From Leptospiraceae bacterium (lineage in GTDB: Bacteria; Spirochaetota; Leptospiria; Turneriellales; Turneriellaceae), in NCBI GenBank assembly GCA_025055765.1, contig JANWWS010000013.1:124001-188000 (forward strand): DNA of 64,000 nucleotides, written 5' to 3'. Made by a program: the position numbers and the translations under genes. A model generated the notes under the pieces. It had not been told where the DNA came from. It saw only the letters and a program-made list of their open reading frames with translations, and ran no database searches. This document shows, in pieces, positions 57,011 through 64,000 of the stretch (positions are counted from its first letter, which is position 1; every line of letters begins with the position of its first letter).

Positions 57011-59503
57011 TTAAAACTCCATATTGTAAAAGCGGAAGGTATATTCAATTTCTGGTGGGACTTTTTCTTTTAGTTCACGCCGGTATTTCTCAAGGCGCGG
57101 CCGCATTTCCTGCGCCTTATGCCTTCTGATATTGGTGGATTTATTGATAAGATCCGCAAAAACGGGAGAAGTGGCAAGCTTCTCCCGAATGGCTTTGCTA
57201 AAGGGTATATGGCGGGTGAGGATACGCCTTACTACCCGATTTAATCTTTGCGTTCCCTCCGACTCGTATTTTATGTACAGGACATAATCATGGGCAAAGC
57301 GTTCTGCATCTTCCCGGTAGCGCTTATGCTCTAGTGCAATTTGTTCTTTCATTTCAGGAGACAATTCTTTATTTTTGTGCAGAAACTGAACATAGTCAGT
57401 ATAATCCGCTGTGAGAGAGGATTTACTGATATTATTCCAGTCCGGACCCATTTGGGTTTTAATGCTCTCCCAGCGATACCGCGCTACTACATTTAACAAC
57501 ATGGTGTACAGCTCACCAACGGCAAAAATGGGCCCAACAAGTCGACCCCTTGAGTAGCGGTCATTTCCCTCCCTGTCTTGCCAAAATTGAAAACGGCTCC
57601 CCGAGATGGGTGTAAGGATAAAATTGGGTATCACTTCGATTTGCACAAATTCACGGGTTATACCTAATTGGGGGTTTTCATAGAGAATTTCCCTATGAAA
57701 AGCACTAAAATCTATGGACAATAGTTTGTCCAAGAGTTCACCTAGCTTATCTACAGAAACAAAGGCCTGCTCTAGACTTTGAGCGAGCATGTAGCGGTTT
57801 AAGGGATTAAAATAGCTCAAGAGTTGGCCAGAGGTTAACTTAGTTTGAGTTAAAAATACCTTTTGGATTTCATACTTTACTCGGACCTCCCCAGTGTTTA
57901 GCTCGGGCGGTAAATCCGATTCTCGTCGCCAGGGCTTGTCGCGATACTTATCTTCTTGGCGCAGTAGCTCTACATAGCTCACACCTAAATCATTGATACT
58001 CAAAGGCACTTTCTTGTCATAAATAGCCTCAAGCCAACGAAGCGGTGTGTAAATGGGATATTTGGGGTGGGTTTTGCGCAAATGCGGGATTATCTTTTTC
58101 AAAAAGTTCAAATGTTCCTCATCGAGATAGCGCTCATCAAAAAAACCTGTATTGAGAAATAACTCTACAAGAAAAGGTAACTCTTTACGGTTTCGTAGGT
58201 ATTTTAAAACAGCTGCCTCATAGACCTCCCAAAAAAGAGCATTGATTTGCCTTCTCAGAGGCCTTGTCACATCATCTTGTTCCAGGGGTGTCGGCGATTG
58301 GATAATCTTTCGATAAAGTTCCTGGTAGAGCCGGTTTTTTTCTTCACCAAGTTCCGACCATTGAATGATTTTGTGCGCCGAGTTCTCAAACTCAACAAGC
58401 CCTGCTTCTCCTACGCTGACCCGACCTGTCTCTGAGAGAGACTCTGCCCCTCGTTCCACGGCGGCTTTTTTCTGTTGAGATATAAAGCTTTCGAGTTTAC
58501 TGTATCCTTTGGGACACGGTATTTCCACTCCCCACTGGCGAAAATATTGCTTACGCACCTCACCCGCTTGTTCTATAAAAAACTCGACTACGGCCGTTAG
58601 CTCCTGGGCAGACAACGGAGCCATTTTTTGTTCATATAGTTCGCATTGCACCACAAGTCGCTCAGCCCAATTATTCTCGGCCACAAGGGAATAATTAATA
58701 TGCTCTTTAGCTCTTTCTTCAAGTCGGGCTTGCTCTAAAAAAAGCTCCTCGTATTGGGCAGCTAACTTTTTACCAGCGAGGTAAAATATCTGCGCATCTT
58801 TTTGGGAAATAGCCGCTAGGATCTCTGCCGGTAGATTGACTAGACGGTTCACGAGATCAAAATCCATACTTGGCTCACCATTTTCATCTTCCATAACAAA
58901 GCGTGGGTAAATGGCTTTTAGACTAGCCTGGCTCAGCGATTCTGGTAAAACTCCCCCTTCATCTTGGAATTCCTGTACGATCTCTTTCGCTTTTTGCACC
59001 ATTTCTTCTTGAACCAAATTTTCTCTTCCAGAAAAAAGCTGTGGGGTAATACGGGTAAAGGCTACGGCCATCGTGGCATGAAGAGCATAAGCACGCTGAG
59101 AAATCATTTTGGCTGTGCTCTTTTTTTGTCTTAAAGACTCTATTTCCCGAAGCAATGTTTTAAGAAAAATCACCCCGAGACTGGGCTTTGAGGCAAATAC
59201 TTTCAAGAGATGGTTGTTATTGGTAGGATAGACGGAGACCAAGCATTCACTATCACTAATCACATAGGAAGCTGCCCGCTTAGCGCCCAAAAGCCTTCCC
59301 CCTCCTAAGACAGCGGGAGCTTGCAAACTATAGAAAAAGCGAGAATCCTCTAGGAACTCAGGCTCCTCTGGGGCCAAATAACGCACACTTACCTGTCCCT
59401 TTTGCAAAATAACCAAAGTATTTATGTCTTGCGAACCTGATATTAAAAGAGTGCCAGGAGCAACGGTCGCATTTTGCAGCGGTTTTTCCGCAAGAGCCTC
59501 CAT
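57011..59503 (-). CDS. Large protein with N-terminal cyclic-nucleotide-binding domain, otherwise unknown
   Basis: Residues about 5-120 form a cyclic-nucleotide-binding (cNMP) fold: VAPGTLLISGSQDINTLVILQKGQVSVRYL, then LLGAKRAASYVISDSECLVSVYP. The glycine and arginine pattern of the phosphate-binding cassette is weak, so it may not bind cAMP or cGMP. The remaining about 700 residues are mostly helical with no recognised domain; one stretch is tyrosine- and arginine-rich (WQDREGNDRYSRGRLVG). There is no signal peptide. I start it at ATG 59503 because the promoter signals lie directly before it; the longer frame would begin with TTG inside the -10 element. It precedes the STAS gene by 78 bp, so they may be one operon. 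Confidence 0.72.
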   Translation of the reverse strand: MEALAEKPLQNATVAPGTLLISGSQDINTLVILQKGQVSVRYLAPEEPEFLEDSRFFYSLQAPAVLGGGRLLGAKRAASYVISDSECLVSVYPTNNNHLLKVFASKPSLGVIFLKTLLREIESLRQKKSTAKMISQRAYALHATMAVAFTRITPQLFSGRENLVQEEMVQKAKEIVQEFQDEGGVLPESLSQASLKAIYPRFVMEDENGEPSMDFDLVNRLVNLPAEILAAISQKDAQIFYLAGKKLAAQYEELFLEQARLEERAKEHINYSLVAENNWAERLVVQCELYEQKMAPLSAQELTAVVEFFIEQAGEVRKQYFRQWGVEIPCPKGYSKLESFISQQKKAAVERGAESLSETGRVSVGEAGLVEFENSAHKIIQWSELGEEKNRLYQELYRKIIQSPTPLEQDDVTRPLRRQINALFWEVYEAAVLKYLRNRKELPFLVELFLNTGFFDERYLDEEHLNFLKKIIPHLRKTHPKYPIYTPLRWLEAIYDKKVPLSINDLGVSYVELLRQEDKYRDKPWRRESDLPPELNTGEVRVKYEIQKVFLTQTKLTSGQLLSYFNPLNRYMLAQSLEQAFVSVDKLGELLDKLLSIDFSAFHREILYENPQLGITREFVQIEVIPNFILTPISGSRFQFWQDREGNDRYSRGRLVGPIFAVGELYTMLLNVVARYRWESIKTQMGPDWNNISKSSLTADYTDYVQFLHKNKELSPEMKEQIALEHKRYREDAERFAHDYVLYIKYESEGTQRLNRVVRRILTRHIPFSKAIREKLATSPVFADLINKSTNIRRHKAQEMRPRLEKYRRELKEKVPPEIEYTFRFYNMEF

Positions 59504-59513
59504 GGCAAGCGAA

Positions 59514-59543
59514 CTTATACGCAAAGGCCATGCGTATTGTCAA
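59514..59543 (-). promoter_or_regulatory. Promoter of the cyclic-nucleotide-domain gene (minus strand)
   Basis: Read on the minus strand: TTGACA (59543-59538), an 18 bp spacer and TATAAG (59519-59514). The ATG (59503) lies 10 bp past the -10, so the message would have a leader of about 4 bases at most. Confidence 0.6.
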
Positions 59544-59594
59544 GGCCGAAAACTGGGCTCAGCCCCCCATATGTCAAAGGATTATGAAAAAGAT

Positions 59595-59623
59595 TTGACA
59601 ATAGGGTCTATGTTTTTTATCTT
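59595..59623 (+). promoter_or_regulatory. Promoter of the CarH-like operon
   Basis: TTGACA (59595-59600), a 17 bp spacer and TATCTT (59618-59623) lie directly before the regulator ATG at 59632. Transcription would start at the ATG, so the message may be leaderless. The extended -35, TTGACAAT, is the inverted copy of ATTGTCAA at 59536-59543 in the divergent promoter. Confidence 0.65.
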
Positions 59624-59631
59624 GTGGCTTA

Positions 59632-60414
59632 ATGAAGTACCTGGTAAAAGATCTAAGCCGCCTCACAGGTATCTCAGCTGCCCGGATTCGGAAATGGCAA
59701 GAGCGCTATGGCCTTTTGCATCCGGAAAAGGGAGAAAACGGCTATTGGTATTACTCAGAGGAGGATTATCTAATCTTAAAAACGCTAAAAGAGCGACTCG
59801 CAAAGGGGGAAAAACTACGTTTCTTAGCGGGGCAAGATCGCACAAAGCTACTCTCCTCAAGCCGAGATCAATTATTCCATCATGAGGAGTTAGAAATTGT
59901 ACGTCTCGTGGAGCAGGGTCAATTGGGAGCTTTGCGCGAGTACTTGGACCGCCAAAAGCAAAACCATACCTTTGCCTCCTACATAAGAAAGGTAGTGAAA
60001 CCTCTGCTTGAGATGCTTGCGTCAGCCTCCCAGCACCAATGGCTCTCTTTGGGCGCTGAGCATACCTTCTGCCGATACCTTGTGGGGTATCTACTAACTT
60101 CTTTTGAGGAAGCACTCCAAAAGGAGAGGCCTATTTGGCTTGTAACTATTTTTCCAGGGGAGGTCCACGAGTTACGGGCGACGCTTCACTACCTTCTCCT
60201 CTTGTGTGGTAAAGTTTCCGCAAGAATGGTCGGATCACTAAGTGAAAAAGACCTTATTCAGGAAATCAAACAAAACAACTACCACTTTGCCAGCATTGTT
60301 ATGGTACTCCCCCAGAGCTTAGAAAATGCGGAAAGACTTCGCCGCCTGCTTTTAGAAAAAACCACTCTAAAGCGTATTTATCTTGGAGGAGAGGGGCTTG
60401 TGAGGTCACCATGA
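59632..60414 (+). CDS. MerR/CarH-like transcriptional regulator with putative B12-binding domain
   Basis: The N-terminal MerR helix-turn-helix (DLSRLTGISAARIRKWQERYGLLHPEKGENGYWYYSEEDYLILK, residues 7-50) is followed by a helical bundle (about 85-160) and a Rossmann-like domain (about 165-258), which is the layout of CarA, CarH and LitR. The lower axial cobalamin ligand is plausible as His179 in PGEVHELRATL. The upper-face Trp and EH pair are Trp137 and E143-H144; in CarH nine residues lie between them (Wx9EH), here five. So B12 binding is possible but not certain. CarH is a tetrameric repressor that falls apart in light. The gene overlaps the amine oxidase by 4 bp and leads the cluster. Confidence 0.85.
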   Translation: MKYLVKDLSRLTGISAARIRKWQERYGLLHPEKGENGYWYYSEEDYLILKTLKERLAKGEKLRFLAGQDRTKLLSSSRDQLFHHEELEIVRLVEQGQLGALREYLDRQKQNHTFASYIRKVVKPLLEMLASASQHQWLSLGAEHTFCRYLVGYLLTSFEEALQKERPIWLVTIFPGEVHELRATLHYLLLLCGKVSARMVGSLSEKDLIQEIKQNNYHFASIVMVLPQSLENAERLRRLLLEKTTLKRIYLGGEGLVRSP

Positions 60415-61652
60415 AGCCAAGCCTCGCCATAGTCGGAAGTGGCATTTCTGGTCTTGGGTGTGCCTACTACCTGAAGGACAAATATAATATTAAAATCTAC
60501 GAAAAGGAGGACTATGCTGGTGGGCACAGCAATACCGTAGATGTCAGGGAAAAGGAAAAAACTCTGCCTATTGATACGGGGTTTATTGTCTTTAACAAAA
60601 TTACTTACCCCTTACTCGTACAACTTTTTGAGGAACTTGGGGTATCCTACCAAGAAAGCGACATGTCTTTTTCGTTTTATCACGAAGACAGCCAACTTCA
60701 ATATCATGGTTCAAGTTTAAACGGTCTTTTTGCGCAACGTATTAATCTTTTAAGACCAGCTTATTACCGCTTCTTACTTGAAATCCATCGGTTCAATCAG
60801 CAAGCACCCAAACATCTTCCCGAGCTATCTCCAGAAATAACCCTAGGTGATTATCTCAAAAGGGAGCGCTATTCTTCTGATTTTATTGAGTATTTCCTTA
60901 TACCCATGGGCTCTGCGGTTTGGTCTACTCCAGCTGAGCTCATGTTTTCTTTTCCTGCAAGCACTCTCATCCGTTTTTTCCATAACCATGGCTTTCTAGG
61001 ACTCAATACCCAATACCAGTGGTATACCATACAAGGGGGATCTCGAGAATACGTGAGGCTTTTGCGCGAAGCCATTGCCAAAAAGCAGGGTCGAGATGTT
61101 TTTCTAAAAACACCTGTAAGGCATATAGAGTCCGATGGGAAGAAAATTAAACTTTATATTAAAAACAAGAGTGAGCTTTTTGATAAAGTGATCCTAGCAT
61201 GCCACGCTCCCGATGCTTTAAAAATCATAAAAAAACCCTCCCCCTTACAACAAGAACTTCTCTCTGCCTTCCGGTACCACAAGAATTTAGCTGTTTTACA
61301 CCATGATGAAAGTGTTATGCCTCCTTTAAAGCGCATCTGGTGCTCTTGGAACTACCGCCGCAAAGGAAATCTTACCAGTACGGTCTATTACATGAATCGA
61401 TTACAAAAATTAAAAACCCAAATTAATTACTTTGTCTCTATTAATGACTATCGCAAAATTTCTCCCGCAAAAATCATTAAAACTATAGAATATGAACATC
61501 CCCTCTTTGATAGCAAAGCCATTTTATACCAAAATCGCTTACATGAACTTAATAAAAAGGGGCCTATATTTTTTTGTGGTGCTTATTTTCGCTATGGCTT
61601 TCATGAAGATGGCCTATGGTCTGCCAAGGTTTTAAGTGAGAGGCTCTTATGA
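60411..61652 (+). CDS. FAD-dependent amine oxidase-like protein
   Basis: A flavoprotein with a dinucleotide-binding start (LAIVGSGISGLGCAYYLKDKYNIKIYEKEDYAGGHSNTV, about 5-43) and an ending typical of the amine oxidase and desaturase-like group (GPIFFCGAYFRYGFHEDGLWSAK). It is the short NAD(P)-binding form found beside DUF1365 and cyclopropane synthase genes in many bacteria. It may oxidise or desaturate the acyl chains modified downstream; the substrate is not established. It overlaps the DUF1365 gene by 4 bp. Confidence 0.88.
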   Translation: MKPSLAIVGSGISGLGCAYYLKDKYNIKIYEKEDYAGGHSNTVDVREKEKTLPIDTGFIVFNKITYPLLVQLFEELGVSYQESDMSFSFYHEDSQLQYHGSSLNGLFAQRINLLRPAYYRFLLEIHRFNQQAPKHLPELSPEITLGDYLKRERYSSDFIEYFLIPMGSAVWSTPAELMFSFPASTLIRFFHNHGFLGLNTQYQWYTIQGGSREYVRLLREAIAKKQGRDVFLKTPVRHIESDGKKIKLYIKNKSELFDKVILACHAPDALKIIKKPSPLQQELLSAFRYHKNLAVLHHDESVMPPLKRIWCSWNYRRKGNLTSTVYYMNRLQKLKTQINYFVSINDYRKISPAKIIKTIEYEHPLFDSKAILYQNRLHELNKKGPIFFCGAYFRYGFHEDGLWSAKVLSERLL

Positions 61653-62467
61653 AAAAGCGCTACCCAAATAGCTGTCTTTATCTTGCCCGCCTTTACCATT
61701 ATCGAGAGCGTACTTGCAAACATTATTTTTCTTATCCTGTTTATTTTTGGTATCTTGACCTTGAGGAAATAGAAAAATGGGGACGCCGTAGCCGAATCCT
61801 AGGTTATGAAAGATTTGCTCTCTTTTCCTTTTACGAAAAAGACCATGGACTCTTTTTAGCGCAAGGCACCCTTCGAGAAAAGCTATATAATTTAATTTTA
61901 TATGAAAACTGGCCATTGCCCCAGCGCATTCGACTATTAACTAACCTGCGAGTATTGGGCTATGTATTTAATCCTGTGAGTTTTTATTTTCTCTTTGACA
62001 AAGAGGACCGTGCCTATGGCGTAGTGGTTGAAGTAAACAACACCTTTGGAGAACAAAAAGCCTATCTTTTAAAGATCAAAAATGATTTTGCACAGGGAGA
62101 AGAGACAAAATGGTTTTATGTCTCTCCCTTTATACGCCATGACAGTCGATTTTGTTTTTCTTTGCATTTACCTAATGAGACCTTGAGACTGCGCATTGAT
62201 ACCCGTGATGACCAAGGTATAGAATTAAAAGCTGCTGTATGGGGAAAAAAAATACCAATAACTTGGGCCAACATTTTTTATGTATTTTGCCGCTACCCGC
62301 TTTACACCCTTTTTGTTATTGGGCGCATCCATTATCATGCACTTCTCTTATATTTAAAGCGAATTCCTTTTTACCGCAAGAAAGAAACCGATATAGCCAT
62401 TTTAAAAGCTAAAGGAGGATATAATGAAACACCCAGTAACAACAGCATCGTACACGGACAAAGTTAA
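61649..62467 (+). CDS. DUF1365-family protein
   Basis: The 272-residue protein begins LYLARLYHYRERTCKHYFSYPVYFWYLDLEEIEKW, continues LGYVFNPVSFYFLFDKEDRAYGVVVEVNNTFGE and YVSPFIRHDSRFCFS, which are the family's conserved parts. The function is unknown; genes of this family lie with those of the amine oxidase and cyclopropane-synthase families, so a part in lipid modification is inferred. The end overlaps the next gene by 44 bp. Confidence 0.88.
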   Translation: MKKRYPNSCLYLARLYHYRERTCKHYFSYPVYFWYLDLEEIEKWGRRSRILGYERFALFSFYEKDHGLFLAQGTLREKLYNLILYENWPLPQRIRLLTNLRVLGYVFNPVSFYFLFDKEDRAYGVVVEVNNTFGEQKAYLLKIKNDFAQGEETKWFYVSPFIRHDSRFCFSLHLPNETLRLRIDTRDDQGIELKAAVWGKKIPITWANIFYVFCRYPLYTLFVIGRIHYHALLLYLKRIPFYRKKETDIAILKAKGGYNETPSNNSIVHGQS

Positions 62468-63707
62468 AACCAAAGCAAAGGGACTTCCGTTTTATGAACG
62501 AATTTTTTACAAGGCACTTGCCTCAGCCAAAAAAGGTCAGCTTAGAGTTATAAAAGAAAACGGCGAATGCTTCATCTTAGGCGAGGGTCTGCTAAGGGCC
62601 GAGATTTGGATAAAAGACAAAGCTTTTTTTAAAAAAGCCGTGCTTTTTGGTGATGTTGGTTTTGGTGAAGCCTATGTAGATGGTATGTGGGATTCACCAG
62701 ATGTACTTGCTGTACTAAAATGGTTTGCCGAAAATGCGGCAACGACCCCTACATTCGCCCAAAGTGCGGCGCACTCGCTCCTCGTAAACTCTCTTGGCTT
62801 TCTAAACTACCTTCAACACCTAAGGCGTCCTAATTCCATAAGAAAAGCTCGTGAGAACATCCAACATCATTACGATTTATCCAATGAACTTTATCAACTC
62901 ATGCTTGACAAGTCCATGGCGTATTCCTGCGCCCTTTTTCTTTCAGAAAAAGACTCCTTAGAAAAAGCCCAAAAGAGAAAATACGAAATTATTTGTCAAA
63001 AACTCAATTTGCAAAAAGGACATCATATCCTAGAAATTGGCAGTGGCTGGGGAGGTTTTGCTCTCTATGCTGCTAAAAACTACGGAGTAAAGGTCACCAC
63101 CATAACCATATCCAAAGAGCAATTCCGTTATGTAGCGGATCTCATAAAAAAAGAAAATATTGAACATCTCATAGAGGTTCGCTTTGAAGATTACCGAAAA
63201 ACCAAAGGAAAGTTTGATAGAATTGTTTCTATTGAAATGATGGAGGCACTTGGCTATCGATACTACGACATCTTTTTTTCGCAAATCAACAACCTCTTAA
63301 AACCAGAGGGCTTGGTCTTATTGCAATGTATAACCTACCCCGATGCTAGCTTCCACAAATACCGCAGGCGTAGTGATTGGATTCAAAAATACATCTTTCC
63401 AGGTTCCCTCCTCCTCTCCCTTCATGAAATGAGAAGATCTCTATTGCGCACAAGTGATTTAGAAATTTACGATATAGAAAGTATGGGACAAAGTTATGTA
63501 AAAACCCTCAAGGCCTGGCAAGACAATTTTAATAGAAAACGAAACAAAGTTCTCTCCCTGGGTTTTGACGAGCGCTTTCTGCGTATGTGGAATTATTACC
63601 TGTGGTATTGTCAGGCTGGCTTTGAATCCCGTTACATTAATGTAATACAAATTCTGCTATCACGACCTCAAAATCCGGCATTAAAGGACTTCCATGCACT
63701 GGGTTAA
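62424..63707 (+). CDS. Cyclopropane-fatty-acyl-phospholipid synthase family methyltransferase
   Basis: This SAM-dependent enzyme adds a methylene or methyl group to unsaturated phospholipid acyl chains. NIQHHYDLSNELYQLMLDKSMAYSCALF begins the domain, then HILEIGSGWGGFALYAAKNYG for SAM binding, ITISKEQFRY, VSIEMMEALGYRYY and the end LWYCQAGFESRYINVIQILLSRP. At 427 residues it has the typical long form. A strong ribosome site (AGGAGG) lies 5 bp before the ATG, inside DUF1365. Gene context could also fit a furan-fatty-acid type enzyme; the product cannot be fixed from sequence. Confidence 0.92.
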   Translation: MKHPVTTASYTDKVKTKAKGLPFYERIFYKALASAKKGQLRVIKENGECFILGEGLLRAEIWIKDKAFFKKAVLFGDVGFGEAYVDGMWDSPDVLAVLKWFAENAATTPTFAQSAAHSLLVNSLGFLNYLQHLRRPNSIRKARENIQHHYDLSNELYQLMLDKSMAYSCALFLSEKDSLEKAQKRKYEIICQKLNLQKGHHILEIGSGWGGFALYAAKNYGVKVTTITISKEQFRYVADLIKKENIEHLIEVRFEDYRKTKGKFDRIVSIEMMEALGYRYYDIFFSQINNLLKPEGLVLLQCITYPDASFHKYRRRSDWIQKYIFPGSLLLSLHEMRRSLLRTSDLEIYDIESMGQSYVKTLKAWQDNFNRKRNKVLSLGFDERFLRMWNYYLWYCQAGFESRYINVIQILLSRPQNPALKDFHALG

Positions 63708-64000
63708 GCATACTCTTTTTTGGGCAGCTGCGTTTTTCGTGGAAGAAATGAGAGCCTTCTCCAGTAGCTATAGAGCTCAGGCCAAAGATTTAAAAAGTGG
63801 AAGGGTGATCTACTACGAGAACCATGAGGAAATCTGGCAGGAAGGACGCCACCTTCATTCCGAGGTTACCTACACCACACCTGAGGGAAAAACCATTGCA
63901 AGAAAAAAGATCATCTTTGAAAAAAGCAAGACGGCCCCTGACTTCGTCACCGAAGACCTCCGTACAGGTTATTTAGAAGGAGCGCAATACCTCGGTCCTC
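63694..64000 (+). CDS. Secreted protein of unknown function, cut by the window edge
   Basis: An ATG inside the end of the synthase gene opens a frame that runs to the edge, about 102 codons. The start is short and hydrophobic (HTLFWAAAFFVEEMRAFS), a possible signal peptide. The visible part includes AKDLKSGRVIYYENHEEIWQEGRH, TTPEGKTIARKKIIFE and EDLRTGYLEGAQYLG, a beta-rich pattern that I cannot assign to a family. By position it belongs to the CarH-like cluster. Confidence 0.75.
   Translation, partial: MHWVKHTLFWAAAFFVEEMRAFSSSYRAQAKDLKSGRVIYYENHEEIWQEGRHLHSEVTYTTPEGKTIARKKIIFEKSKTAPDFVTEDLRTGYLEGAQYLGP

Noticed and set aside
1-64000. CRISPR array, tRNA or rRNA genes, prophage, toxin-antitoxin pair
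   Set aside because: No regularly spaced repeats, no cloverleaf-like sequence, no phage structural genes and no small toxin-antitoxin pair were recognised.

Overview
The window is a densely packed, gene-rich bacterial chromosome segment with short spacers, many 1-30 bp overlaps and frequent strand switches. It has no rRNA, no tRNA that I can recognise, no CRISPR array and no intact insertion sequence. The gene families point to a didermic spirochaete of the Leptospirales type: LPS-export ATPase lptB beside rpoN, several short-lipobox lipoproteins, 7TM-DISM sensors, a SpoIIE-type phosphatase with TPR repeats, GAF/HD-GYP and STAS signalling proteins, and a TonB receptor. This assignment is an inference from gene content, not from a phylogenetic marker.

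Layout. 1-8151: lptB-rpoN behind a GT2 glycosyltransferase, a roughly 580 bp spacer, a GAF/HD-GYP protein, an orphan thiG, and an alkylglycerone-phosphate-synthase-like flavoprotein. 8244-15978: thioesterase, M23 peptidase and a membrane protein; holB-like and ilvE on the minus strand; then signal peptidase, penicillin-binding protein and photolyase. 16120-23578: ychF, an OmpA-like lipoprotein with a striking tandem palindrome upstream, the minus-strand run prfA-ftsW-hisE-oligopeptide-binding lipoprotein, and an ECF sigma operon with a STAS gene at its end. 23714-28886: TonB receptor, beta-helix-like lipoprotein and small lipoprotein, with several hairpins between them. 28999-34225: a coiled-coil protein, two divergent 7TM-DISM proteins (one a hybrid kinase) and a TMEM43-like protein. 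34308-42752: SDR, DksA-like and GH31 operon; serine hydrolase; sterol-desaturase-family protein with a NIL-domain protein; DUF2905, rluD and lspA. 42884-48302: HEAT protein and haem lipoprotein convergent on the overlapping operon SpoIIE phosphatase-patatin-adenosine deaminase.

48303-50593 is different: one beta-propeller glycosidase-like gene that looks more GC-rich than its neighbours, sitting in about 1.3 kb of DNA with no intact gene and some coding-like remnants. It looks acquired and decaying. 50594-59503 returns to core genes: purL, sufS, an M16 peptidase, an M15 peptidase, a STAS protein and a large cyclic-nucleotide-binding-domain protein.

59595-64000 is the most coherent accessory system: a MerR/CarH-like regulator with a putative B12 ligand histidine, then a flavin amine oxidase, a DUF1365 protein, a cyclopropane-fatty-acid-synthase-family methyltransferase and a secreted protein cut by the window edge. 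These are overlapping or nearly so and probably modify membrane lipid acyl chains in response to light or oxidative stress. Their promoter is so close to the first ATG that the message may be leaderless, and a matching promoter on the other strand faces the cyclic-nucleotide-domain gene.
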